Positions 24,130-35,085 of a stretch of 64,000 nt of DNA are shown piece after piece. The stretch comes from Siphonodentalium dalli. Taxonomy: Eukaryota > Mollusca > Scaphopoda > Gadilida > Siphonodentaliidae. Under the pieces are notes generated by a model that saw nothing but the letters and a program-made list of their open reading frames with translations, ran no database searches and was not told the DNA's origin. The stretch spans positions 110,782,004-110,846,003 of the forward strand of contig CP136064.1 in NCBI GenBank assembly GCA_032622095.1, given 5' to 3'. Within the stretch, counting starts at the first letter, position 1. Each line of letters opens with the position of its first letter. The translations under genes were made by a program, and so were the position numbers.

Positions 24130-24260
24130 ATAAGGCCAAAAAAAGAAGACCTGTGTTTCCGGTGACCCGCCCGCCTCTATTTCGGAGCTCCCGACGGTTT
24201 TCATTTTATTCATTTTGCAAAATTAGTCCGCATCCGGTTTTATTTTTGTGCCACCTGGAA
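24130..24260 (+). promoter_or_regulatory. Possible SRRM2 promoter / non-coding first exon region
   Basis: About 1.1 kb upstream of the SRRM2 coding start, a locally GC-richer stretch has two ETS-like sites (TTTCCGGTGACCCG near 24160 and CATCCGG near 24230) on otherwise AT-rich ground. This is the look of a TATA-less housekeeping promoter, and the gene needs an upstream non-coding exon. No donor can be assigned confidently; weak call. Confidence 0.25.
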
Positions 24261-24921
24261 AAATTTCCATGTACAAATATGCAAAATCATCTTCCATTTT
24301 CTATTAGTTGCAGTCATTAATTTAATTCAATGAGTCATTAGCATAATTAAATTAATTAACTGTGTAAATCATGCTCACAAAGCACGTCAAATATCCAAAA
24401 ACGGGAATTTCATCGCAAAATAACGGAATACGATCGCCGTAGTACTGGTACCTCGAAAATAGGGAACATGAAACAAGAATAAAACGATGTCTTTCAGGAT
24501 TATTGTTCATGATTGAGCCTATACCTTTATTAACTCAATTTGTTATGTGAAAGGGTATCAGTTGATATAATTTAAATGAGTTTGGACATAGAATTTCTCA
24601 ACATTCTGAGTTAAATTTGAGTGATAGATAGGCATTAAAGGTGTAACACTAGTATGGATGCAAACATTGAGCATTTGTGGGAGGCATTTTTTAAGCAGTT
24701 GAATATAGTTCACACACATTAGCATTGGCAAATATTTAGTTTTCTTCAATTTATCGTTTCATGTTGGTTTTATTTATTGGGAGATACTAAGGTGATCTGT
24801 TTCAGATAATGTGTCGGAGGTGAATTGTGAGGTACTCTAGCGGAAACCCTGCCAAAAGGTTGCCAATAAATTCACAATAATACTTAATAATTAAAATTAA
24901 ATATCATATAAAATTGGTTAA

Positions 24922-25283
24922 AGACATATTATGGACTTGTTTGGGTGTGTGTAACTGATCAGTTAGTATTCAGGCACAATGCCAACTGGAGGAATGTAGC
25001 ATTCTACTAACATTGCCGAAAATTTCAAGCAAATCGACCACACCACTCCATAGAAAACATCGTCCTAAATTGTAAATATTTAATTCTCGATTCGGGATGC
25101 AACTATTGGTGATAAACTAACGAAAACGATTTTGCCATCAAGAGTCACTGCTTTTAACTACCGGGTAATATATAAGAATGATGGTGTGTGTTGTCAACTT
25201 GGATATAATATTTGTAAAAACAACTACTTTGAGCAAGATATTCTCCATTTCTATTTGACCCTACCGGAGTGTTTTACATCACT
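24922..25283 (+). repeat. Family A repeat (copy 3)
   Basis: TTAA at 24918-24921 and 25284-25287; begins AGACATATTATGGACTTG. Lies just upstream of the SRRM2 first coding exon. Confidence 0.8.
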
Positions 25284-25312
25284 TTAAACAGAATGATTTC
25301 TTACAATTTTAG

Positions 25313-25579
25313 GTGCTAGTGCCAAAAAAGCTGAATCATCATGTATAATGGTATTGGGCTCATCACAGCAAGGGGATCAGGAACAAATGGCTATGTTCAA
25401 AGAAATTTGTCCTTCATAAAGAATCACAAAGATCGAGTTGATTACAAGTCAGAAGAAGAACTGAAGAAATTGGAGCAATCTCTGGTCAAACAGCCAAATA
25501 AAGAGATATTAAACCATGAGAGAAAGAGAAAAGTGGAACTCAAATGCATGGAGATGCAAGAACTCATGGAAGAACAAGG
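25313..25579 (+). CDS. SRRM2: SRRM2 first coding exon with short 5' UTR
   Basis: An acceptor (TTACAATTTTAG ending at 25312) precedes a 28-base untranslated stretch and the ATG at 25341, so at least one non-coding exon is expected upstream. Donor GTAAAT starts at 25580. It encodes 79 full residues plus GG of the next codon. A 362-bp interspersed repeat (24922-25283) ends only about 30 bases before the acceptor. Confidence 0.9.
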
Positions 25580-27754
25580 GTAAATATCTATATCTTTTGA
25601 ATTTGGAATGCAAGTAGCATGCCATTTTAAAGGTACGTAATCCGATTCGCTGGTCCTCATATTATCCAGTTATAACAACAACTGAATTTCACCAAAAGCT
25701 GATTTAGTTATCCAAATTACTTTATTATCAATAAATACTCACAACAATACTAATCATGATATCGTATTTGCCGTAAAAGTTCTACAATAATGGTTTTTCT
25801 TGGCAGTTTGTTTATAACTTCCATATATGGTGATTCCTAATTCAAATTGGAATTCCACAACAATTATTGCCACGAAATTGACGAATGGAAACACATAGTA
25901 TTTCCACGTGTAACCAGCATGGTGCCATATATGTATATTTGCATGGATAAAACATGATTACCGATTCATAAATAAGTATAATGCATATATCCCCATGTCA
26001 GCTATCACAACACACCATATTCTTGTTAATGGGAATACTTTTCATTCTGAATTAATTTGCAATCGCCACCGATATGCTGTATATCAAGCAGTGACCTCTC
26101 GTAACAGCATGCGCGCATGCCTGTACTATTTCTGTAATAAGTCAGCTGATTTTTGCCAGGCCGCCAAATATTCCCAGTGGTGAAATATAACAGATTTCAA
26201 ATATCCAATTTAACTCTGAGCTCTGATGGGTGGGTTCCTCGACTCGATTCAAATATTTGTTTACCCCCAAAGCCAAAGAAATAGTAATTTAGGGGCGTTT
26301 AATTGGATTATGTATCTTTTAGGTCTTTTTTAGTTGACTTGCAAATTGTGCATTTCACACAAACCGCATGATTCGCAAGGTATTGTCGTTTGTGGCATAT
26401 TCAGCAAATTAGTGTCTGAATCATTAGCAGTGGATTTCTGTGATATTAAAATGTGTTTCACCTGTTATCGATTGTCTAAACTCTCAAGTTGTTGTATGAC
26501 TCAAATTACTTCTTTAAAATACGTGTACCTGTACCATGTTTGTTTGCTTCAATAACATTTACTATATTGAATTCTTTTTGTATCTTTGTCATTTTACATG
26601 TATGTCTACAGCAAATTCACTTTACCATATGTTTTGCTTGTGACATCTATAAATAGCAGCTCTAGACATTTGGATATGAAGTCTTGAAGAGTTATACCAT
26701 CAAGTTTTATATAGATTCTGGGGAATAAAATAACAGATATGAATTGAGGACACCTGTCCGGAAAACATTCTGTCAATTGATATCAATTTTATTTGGAATA
26801 TCTTATCACATTTTTAGCTATTTTTAGAACAGAATCCACACGAAAATGTTTGGAGCGTAACAAGAGGAAGAAATGATTCAAATCTATCTTGTTAGCACCC
26901 TCAATCACAGCAAATTGCATTACAACTATAGATTTCACTGCGAGTTACGATTCATTGCACTAAGGTCTTACATTATTGCACATGCCGATATTACACATGT
27001 GTTTTACTAAAATATATGAGGCCGGATTAAGGGGCCAACTATATAATAAATTGTATATATTTGATTTCTAAAAAAATCAATATATCTTTACCATTTAATA
27101 AGCGGACACTTACGGATGAGTAATTGATTCCCATCGACGATTCATTTGTAGGATTGTTCAGCTGATATGTTTACTTTGGCTGTTTGTTGAACTTATCTGT
27201 CAGAAGATCACTACAAATGAATGAATTGGAATCTCTTGGGGAGAGGAGGTTTATATAAGTGACCAGAACTTGTCGCCCAACCACGTTGCCAGTGAATTGC
27301 ACATGTATGTTCATTTGGTACAGTGTATATGTTTAAATCATCTGTCGTGTCGGGTGTTTTACTGCCTGTCTGCTAAATAAATCTTATCTGAACATCACAG
27401 CAAATGGAAATATTTTGTTGCAACGTACAGTAGTGCCCTAAATAATCGACTCCTCAACCACAGCAGAATTCAGTCGGAAATATGGCTTGTTGGCATTCAT
27501 GGCAACAAGCCATATTATTTCCGTCTAAATCCTGAAAAGTTACCCATAATTCTGCTGTGGTCAAGGTGTCAATTATTTAGGGCATTAATGTATACATTTA
27601 TTGTTGGAACTGAGAACAAAAACATTCTTTGTAGATACTCAGAAGAAGCTATTGAGAGCAAAGTAGGAATGTTCAGGAAAATGCTAGTGGAGAAAGAAGG
27701 AGTAGCTGATGGTTCATCAGACAATGTGGAAAAAGATGAATTTGGGCGCCCAAT
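25341..27754 (+). CDS. SRRM2: SRRM2 (SRm300 / Cwc21-like) orthologue, first two coding exons
   Basis: SRRM2 is a spliceosome-associated SR-related protein; its N terminus is the cwf21/Cwc21 module that sits near the 5' splice site and Prp8/Snu114. Coding exons: 25341-25579 and 27635-27754. The first starts MYNGIGLITARGSGTNGYVQ, almost identical to the invariant family start, followed by DYKSEEELKKLEQSLVKQPN and ILNHERKRKVELKCMEMQEL, covering the cwf21 helices. The second reads YSEEAIESKVGMFRKMLVEK, equivalent to the family segment after EEQGY. The exon junction (GG|A) keeps frame. The RS-rich body is not in the window; the second exon ends in phase 2 (CCA AT|GTAAGT), and I found no recognisable continuation up to 64 kb. 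Confidence 0.93.
25631..26322. mobile_element. TTAA-type MITE with AGGTACGTAATCC ends, family E (copy 1)
   Basis: Left TTAA at 25627-25630, then AGGTACGTAATCCGATTC. The right end complements as AAGATACATAATCCAATTAA. A second copy is at 60666-61126 with the same GGGTTCCTCGACTCGA internal segment. It sits in the SRRM2 intron. The right TTAA is altered to TTTTA. Confidence 0.7.
27428..27590. mobile_element. Foldback MITE, CAGTAATGCCCTAA family C (copy 1)
   Basis: TA at 27426-27427 and 27591-27592; ends CAGTAGTGCCCTAAATAAT and complement. The arms fold around GGCTTGTTGGCATTCATGGC. Other copies: 46195-46316 (one arm mostly lost), 47082-47192 and 61752-61967. TA target fits Tc1/mariner-type MITEs. 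Lies in the SRRM2 intron. Confidence 0.85.
27635..27754 (+). CDS. SRRM2: SRRM2 second coding exon
   Basis: 120-bp exon. Acceptor CTTTGTAG ends at 27634 and donor GTAAGT begins at 27755. One base completes glycine from the previous exon, then 39 codons, then AT of a probable methionine. It contains EEAIESKVGMFRKMLVEKEG, the C-terminal helix of the cwf21 module, and a less conserved SSDNVEKDEFGRP tail. Confidence 0.88.
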
Positions 27755-28048
27755 GTAAGTGAATGATATTGTTAAGTACCTGATATTGGTACCATCATCT
27801 TTATGTTGTGTGTACTTTGTTGTTGTCTTTCTATGTCAGGATTTGATAGAGGAATTGTCTCAGTAAACGTTTTCTATCTTTAATTAGTATATTAAGCTCA
27901 AAAATAGCCATTTGAAGAAGCCTAGTTCTAATTAGTAATTTTCTTCATATTAATTATACTTTTTTGAAAATTTGTTGTTTCTAGCAGTGTTTCTAGCATA
28001 GTTTTTGAGGAAATAATTTATCAGTGGTGTTTTAACACATTTTATGAA

Positions 28049-29156
28049 ATTATTATACACCCCCCCCCCCCCACACATACACTATTCAAAGAAAATGGGG
28101 AGTATACTGGACTTACTACATCCCTCCTTTCATCTAGCCATCCATCCGTCTGCCTGGGCATATATCTCAGCCATGGGTTATGGTATCAGTTCAATGAAGT
28201 TTTCCTTTGTTATTTATCTCGAAATATGGGTTTTTTGTCTGTCCACGCAAATATCTCATCCATGGGGTTATCGGATCTGAATGATTGCTTTCAAAAGAGG
28301 GGCAAATGAGGTTGTTCTCGTTTCCATTCTAGAGATCGCCTTCTTTGATTATCTGGAATTTGTTTTTTCTTTTTTCGTATACGCAGATATCTCAGCCCTG
28401 CGTTATCAGATCTGAATGAAATTTGGTGTACTGTATATAAAGAGCTGTACTGTCGCTGTTGTTTTGGGTTAGCAATTATAGGATGGTGAAGTGTACACCG
28501 AGAGCTGATGGCGGAAGCGGTATCCTTCCGCAATCCACTCGAATGTGGCTCTATATTCATCACATAACCTAAACACTAACAAAAGTGCTATTATTCTGAG
28601 CCTTTCCATCGACATTTGTTGTTTTTGCACTGATTTTTGTATCACAAACTTCCTGGGCGTAATTATGTCCTGCATCTCCTGGGAGAGTCCAAGATCGCCC
28701 TAGAGCAAACTGTCAAATTACCACATAGGCTTAACCTAGAATACAACAGTGGGTGCTTAATAAAGAAGTTTGCCATCACAACTGCTTTCAAAGAGCGCCC
28801 AATGATGTTTGCATTTTCATTTTGGCTGAGTATACTCGATCTTAGTTTGTCAATTGTTTGCAATTTTGGTCCGTCCGGCTTGATAACTCAAACAAATCGA
28901 TTTCAATAATTGTTTGGAATTCAAGTTGCTTGCTACAACATCTTAAGTTAGTGAGAAAACCAGGTTTGTCCCAATTTTTGTTCGAGTTGCGGCACCTCGT
29001 TCATAAATTTTTCGCGATGTTTGTCCATCCAGGTCTTTTGCTAATGTATTTAAACCATTATTTGAATGACTGATCTTATGCAGGTGAGAATTGCAGAGGT
29101 CCCTCTCAGATGATAGCATTGGTGATGCCCCATTTGAATTTGCGCCATGGGGGTAT
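28049..29156. repeat. TATACCCC-type interspersed repeat (copy 1)
   Basis: Begins with a ACACCCCCCCCCC / GGGGAGTATAC foldback, continues with CATCCATCCGTCTG-like and ATCTCAGCCATGGGTTATGG units repeated about three times, and ends GCGCCATGGGGGTATGTC. Comparable copies at 29377-30142, 37828-38912, 43290-43995 and 48757 onward. Non-coding. Confidence 0.65.
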
Positions 29157-29376
29157 GTCAGAAAATCTTGGAATAATTATACATGTATATGAAGGAAAGT
29201 TTGTCAATTTTCACTTTTGCCAATTCAGTCCATTTATGTGTCCCAGGTGATGGGGTAAGTTCTATTCCTTGGAGCATGTGGGCACCAGGACTTATAATTG
29301 ATCTGCAGTGAATTTGATTTTGACCCATCATAATAGACGATTCAATTATTATCTTCACCAGACGACCAGTTATTAT

Positions 29377-30142
29377 AATTATACCCCCACTTTCGAAGAA
29401 AATGGGGGGTATACTGGATTGACTGCGTCTGTCTGTCCGTCCGTCACGCTTTCTCCCTCTGTGTGTCTGTCCATCCGTCTGACCTCATAACTCGAACAAC
29501 TATGAACCGATTTCAATAATGTTTTGTAGGACTGCCTCTCCACATGATGCTAATTGCTGTTCGGTCCGACTTGTTTTTTTTAAGTTACGCCTCATTTTCG
29601 AATTATTTTGACTTAGAAAATTCTGTCCGACTTAATAACTTTAACAAATATGAACCGATTTCAATAATTTTTGGTATACATGCTTCTCACAATACCCTCT
29701 CTACATGATGCGGCTAGTGATTGACTCAGACTGTTTTTCGTAATATTACACTTCATTTTCGACTTATTTTGACTTTGGATGATAATTCAAGTTAGGATGT
29801 CCCGATCACCACCAAACTTGATATATGTCTGAATTGTCTTAAAATACAAATCTAGTGCGATTCGGGCTTAGAATTCATTTGTTTTTGTTTTTTTTTCTTC
29901 AAATATGGGTTCAAAAGCCATCTTAGATGTTAAGGTTACGTATCATTTTCTACCCTTTTTTGGGGTTTGTGCAATCATTCGAACAAATATGATCCAATTT
30001 GAATAATTTTTTCTGTACAAGCTTCTTGTGACACCATATCGATATTATTAGTCCGAATTTTTCTTTAAAGTTAAAAATCTTTTTTGTTGGGTTTACGGAT
30101 AATGTGGGTTGAATTTGCCACGGTGGGGGTATGCTTGCTAGC
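29377..30142. repeat. TATACCCC-type interspersed repeat (copy 2)
   Basis: Starts ATTATACCCCCAC with its complement GGGGGGTATACTGG, then a GTCTGTCCGTCCGTC tract (29428-29482) and repeated GAACAAATATGA(A)CCGATTTCAATAATTTTT units, ending GCCACGGTGGGGGTATGC. Confidence 0.7.
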
Positions 30143-30530
30143 ATGCGAGTGCAGACCTCTCGTTAAGTTTGCTGCAAAACTGTTTTTTTATTATAGTGCA
30201 TGTGACCTCAATCTAGACTTTCTGTTATTATGTACCCAAACTAACTATGTCAAAGTGATAACGTTAGCCACCATACAAACCGACAACGCAAAACATGATA
30301 GCAAACACACGCAATGACTAGCCCTGGTCTAGTATTTACCGTGACTATGTGTTAAATATTATCAATTTATCATAGATTTGATCAACTTCTTTCAATATGG
30401 AAACACACTGTCGAAAAGGTTTGATAATGTCGTAAGCACATGTTTGCTTGTCAAGTAAGCTACTTCATCGGAAACATCAAAGCGCTAGCAACAGGCAGCT
30501 ACATTGAGAGAAGATTGGTATGCTGCGCAC

Positions 30531-32015
30531 TAGTCCAACAAATTAGACTACCGTACTGACCCGCGTTTAGGCCCAGGGGGCCTTTGTTTTATTTGAGCTC
30601 AAAAATCCAAGTGGGCTTAAACTCGGATATGGCCCTTTGCAGACCAAAAATCCTAAGAAATTGGGACATTAAAACTTATGAAAGCCGATCTAACGCCGAT
30701 TATTTGGGAAATATACCCGGCTTCCAGATTAAGTAAAGGTAAGTATTTATAAGTTACTTTGAGAAAGTAATTTTTCAATTAAATGTGAATATTAAAATAT
30801 TATAATAACACTTAGTCCGGTAGTTTTATTGCCCAAAATTCCCATGTTAAAATGACACTATTATGTAAGCTGTGGCAGTGTGGGTTATGGGTAAATCCCT
30901 TATATTTATAGTCTATAAGACGTCTATAGTCTATATCAATGTTCAGACTTAATCCGATTAGGAAAACAATAAACCCGGCGCTTTATTCGTGATCAATTGT
31001 CCACATAGAGGATGTTACAATAGCGACTAATTGCATGTTTAACAAAAGCCAGTGAGTGTAAGTATTTAACAGTACTGACAAAAGGCTTGTATTTCTGCTA
31101 AAACGTATAAAAAAAAGCACCATTCTGAACTCCTCGACCTGTGACCTCTGGGTGTGACGGAATCTGACGAGGTTTGCCGAATGAAAAAAGCACGTGTTTG
31201 AATATTTAGTGTTATTGCTCCTGAATTGTTTATACTGTAAAACATGAACAAAATGCATTTTGATGTCGATAACCTTTATTTTGGTTTCGAGTGAATAACG
31301 TTTGGAAGACATTGTTGTTGAATGACAAGTTCCCCCTTCTGTTCCATTATTTTACCCACTGTGTGTTTACATAACCAAGAAGCCAGTTCTTTGTGTTTGG
31401 TCACATGCAGGAACATACCTACGGTACGTTGTCACTGAACACGAAAAATATGTTTTTACAGTACTGTAGTTGAACAGGTGCGATTTGATTAAAGTATTGC
31501 ACGCTCATAGCCGCACATGGTTTTTTAAGCTTGTTTGTTTGTTAACCTTTGGTTTCCCGCGGGAAGTATAATTGAATAAACAAATGAGAATTTAAGATTC
31601 ACTTTATTTTATTTCATTTAATATTATCAGTTACCTATGAAGTATAACTTTCCATTTTTCGTGGCATTCTCGCCGTCACCGATCGTTTGCGAATATACTT
31701 CCCATTATATTGGAATTATTTATTTGGGGAGTATCATTAGCAAATACTTACTTACCACTGCTGAAATTGACAAAAATTTGGGGTGGGCTTAAACACGAAT
31801 ATACCCCTGTGCATGGAATTTGGCCAAAAGATATGGGTGGGCTTAAACACGGGCATGCGCTTTGAACCGGGTCAGTACGGTATTCGGATTAAGATATATT
31901 TTAATATTTGGACATTTACTATTATCTTAATCCTTCTAGGATGAGGAATTAAGGTAACATAAATGTCCAAATATTAAAATATACCTTAATCCGAATCGTC
32001 TAATTTGTTGGACTA
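30531..32015. mobile_element. Palindromic Mutator-like element with 9-bp duplication, interrupted
   Basis: Perfect 9-bp duplication GCTGCGCAC at 30522-30530 and 32016-32024. Ends TAGTCCAACAAATTAGAC and complement. The left arm is cut after 18 bases by a 1.33-kb insertion (30551-31880) and resumes TTCGGATTAAG at 31883, matching the right arm. The original element was about 150 bp, almost wholly foldback. Confidence 0.88.
30551..31880. mobile_element. 1.33-kb TA-flanked element nested in the palindromic element
   Basis: TA at 30549-30550 and 31881-31882; perfect 13-bp inverted ends CCGTACTGACCCG. GGGCTTAAAC(A/T)C segments recur near both ends (30613 and 31783, 31829). No transposase frame found; the longest frames are about 110 codons and unremarkable. 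Confidence 0.85.
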
Positions 32016-32580
32016 GCTGCGCACATGCTCTGTCAACTGTGAACTGGCATGCTAGATTTTATATGACCCCCCCCACATATTTGTGAAAGTAGCGAGTAAA
32101 AAGATTTTGTGAACATCTGCCATGTTGGATTAATATAAAATTCAAGCGTAATCTTGAACAGAAAGTGACATTGGCCATTGCTATCATTTGAACATAGCGT
32201 AGCGCCATTTCACTTCCAAATTGAATATGTCCTCAATTATTTGCCTCGGCTAAAAAAAATGCCCATGTAAGTTCATTTTAGGTCAGCTTTTACCTAAGCA
32301 CTGCTGATTGTTGATGCTACCATAATTCTCAGGGCTATGCCAGCAACGCAGTGCAACCTCTTGTTTTTTAACTGTTGACTAGGAAAAAAATTACAATCTC
32401 AAAGGCTTTTCCACTTATACGTTCTGCTGCTGAATGAAAGTGAAGCTGCTTTTATTATATCACTACTTACAAAAGAAATGGGAGTATACCTAGTTGACTT
32501 GACCTGGCAGTGTCTGTCCATATGTCCATCCATTACTGGTGCAGATGTGTCGGTTATACACATAGATTATCAGATCTTAA

Positions 32581-32823
32581 CCCTTTCATGACTGGAACTT
32601 CCTGATATGTTGCTAAAACCCTGTGCCAATGAATTCTCTTATATATACAAGTCTCCCATAGGGAGTCTCGCATATATAAGAAAATACATTGGTCTAACAA
32701 TATTTATCTTTACCTTGTAAGCCAGTGCATTCTCTTATATATGCGAGGCTCCCAATGGGAGACTCGAATTTATAAGAGAATGCACTGGCGCAGGATCTTT
32801 AATGCTGCACCAGCATGAAAGGA
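32581..32823. mobile_element. piggyBac-like double-hairpin MITE, family B (copy 1)
   Basis: TTAA at 32577-32580 and 32824-32827; ends CCCTTTCATGACTGGA and CCTTTCATGCTGG. Inside are two consecutive ~65-bp hairpins built from TGCATTCTCTTATATATGCG and its complement with a CCCATAGGGAG centre. This family has seven copies in the window, nearly all TTAA-flanked. Confidence 0.88.
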
Positions 32824-33039
32824 TTAATAAAAGTTGGTAGGAGTTTACCATCATGAGTGCTTTCAAAAGATTATCCGATGCTGTTAATATTTTTCATTGA
32901 TAGAGTTACCCTTCTTTATTTACACTGTATGCAAGTGGGTGTTTGTATGTTTAGGTTCAACCTCTTGTTTTATTTTTTCGTGAAAAAGTGAAGATGGAAA
33001 GTATCACTTCTATTCCGCTTTATCTTGAGACTGTTTTAA

Positions 33040-33261
33040 AGGGGGACTGTGCCCTAAATCCAACCATTTATGGGACCATCTCTGGAGTAATAAATTAATT
33101 TTCATTATAACTACCATGTTGTTTGCATCATTCATAGAGCACATGGTTGTATTTTGCACTTATTCATTCTTGGCTCAAATGCAATCATTTGTTGTATATA
33201 TTCTGTTGAGTATAAAAGGAGAAGGTCCCATAAATGGCTGGATTTAGTGTACAGTGCATCT
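33040..33261. mobile_element. TTAA-flanked MITE with 42-bp inverted ends
   Basis: TTAA at 33036-33039 and 33262-33265. Ends read AGGGGGACTGTGCCCTAAAT and AGATGCACTGTACACTAAAT, and the match continues through CCAGCCATTTATGGGACC. 222 bp, non-coding; AG-type ends resemble the family E element. Confidence 0.8.
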
Positions 33262-33804
33262 TTAATGAAATGTTTTCATATAATCTCAGTTTATTTCATT
33301 TTCAGTAAACAATGTGTTTCAGTTTTGGCCAAATATACATATTTTATATAACATCCTTTCCATGCAACTTGAATGCAGAGTAACATTCTTGCCAAATAAA
33401 ATATTTGTAGAACATATGAAGACAAGAGAATATTAAGATGTCAAAGTATGCAACAAAATGGCTTTAAAAGCACCACATCCATACCAATATTTGGTTCTGA
33501 ACTAAGATTAGAACACCAACGTCATATTTTTTATTGATTGTGTCATGTAAATTAAAAGGAGGGAAGAATGTGAGTTATATAATATGAATTGGATGTGGTC
33601 ATAGTCCACTGATTGGATTATGCATGTCATCAGATTTCAGCTTGTTCTGTATGATTTGACATCGTAAATCTACTGTCTGTGGTGTTTTCCGATACTACAG
33701 CCTTGGTGACGGTAGATTTATCCTTGATTTGGTCAGATCAGCTACCATGAAATAAACTTAATCAATATACGGATTTATCATCGCATAGGCGGTCGTCAAA
33801 ATAT

Positions 33805-33905
33805 TGTGCCTGACATTTACAGAATGAGGTCCCTAGAGGGTGAATTTAGTGACACTATCCCACACTGCGGGATAGCATCACTAAATTCTCATTCTGCTTT
33901 GGCCT
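33805..33905. repeat. Family P1 hairpin (left half copy)
   Basis: CTGACATTTACAGAATGAGG, then a hairpin around CACACTGCGGGATAGC. The remainder of the element is missing or replaced by the GTCCTTGGGTGACT repeat. Confidence 0.7.
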
Positions 33906-33949
33906 CATCTTCTCTGGAAAGTATTTTTATTATCAAATTAACAATTTTT

Positions 33950-34260
33950 TTTTGTTTCTTCAGAAAACTTTAGAACTTCTTCTTCTCAAGAACCATTGGG
34001 CCGATTTAGCTAATATTTTGTATGGAGGGTCCTTGGGTGACTGGGTTTCAGATATGTTCAAATGGGGTCAAATAGGTGCCATAACTCTATTCCTCCCTTG
34101 TAATTCTTAGAACGTTTTCTTCTCAAGAACCATTGGGCCGATTTAGCTAATATTTTGTGTAGTGGGTCCTTGGGTGACTGGGGTTCATATTTGTTCAAAT
34201 GGGGTCACTGGGTCAAATAGGGGCAGAGCCAGGGACATAACTCTAAAAACAAAAAATAAC
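33950..34260. repeat. GTCCTTGGGTGACT interspersed repeat, two tandem units
   Basis: Two ~130-bp units (about 33965-34090 and 34105-34235) share CTTCTCAAGAACCATTGGGC and GGTCCTTGGGTGACTGGG. Related copies at 37430-37790 and about 6770-7100. Confidence 0.7.
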
Positions 34261-34761
34261 ATTTTTGCATTTTGACCTTAATTTATTTTTAGACACATCA
34301 CAGCCTCATATTTCTTACCTAGAATTTTCTTAGCATGTTCTTCATCTGTATGGATTTTGGTATCGTTTATTTAACCCTTTCCACTCTTGTTTTTATATAG
34401 AATTCATCCAAGACAGGATGACTCGAACATTTTTCATCTGATCGACACCAAATTTGGTATATGAATTTTTGACACCTATATACAGATCAAGTTCAAATAT
34501 GGGTTTGATCCGATATATTTTAAAAGAGTTATGGCCCTTTATAATTCACACCTCTTTGCTATGCACTATGAATTTTTAAGAGAACATGACAATGCTGAAG
34601 ACTGCATTATTGAAAAAGCCAATTTATCACTGTGTGGACACCTGATACTCTAGCTAAAGACTGCTTGCTTGCAGACCAGTTTACCATCTGTCATTACATG
34701 ACTTGACATTAGTTAAACACCTATTCTACAAGAATAAATAGGAATAGTCCATTGTTCATTT

Positions 34762-35085
34762 CTTCAAGCCTGGACATAGTGTGTCTGACATTTGCGGAAT
34801 GAGGTCCCCAGATGGTGAATTTAGTGTTGCTACCCCGTACAGCAGGCTAGTATCACCAAATACACCCTCCAGGGACCTAATTCTGCTTAGGCCTCATCTT
34901 CTGTGAAGTATCCTAAGTATCAAATTGAAATTTTGTTTTAGTTACTTTTTGACTTATTCCCACCTGTTCAGTTTCAATGTCCCCCTAATTTGCAGAAGAT
35001 AAATTGCATAATTGAGGTGTTCAATGGGTGTGCAGCACCAACTTCAACTGTAGAACTTCAATCTGTTCCTAGGTTTCTATGGCCG
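34762..35085. repeat. Family P1 element, left half plus middle
   Basis: Starts CAAGCCTGGACATAGTGTGT, hairpin, GCCTCATCTTCTG, then the internal CAATGGGTGTGCAGCACC segment shared with the complete copy at 45096. The right hairpin is absent. Confidence 0.7.
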
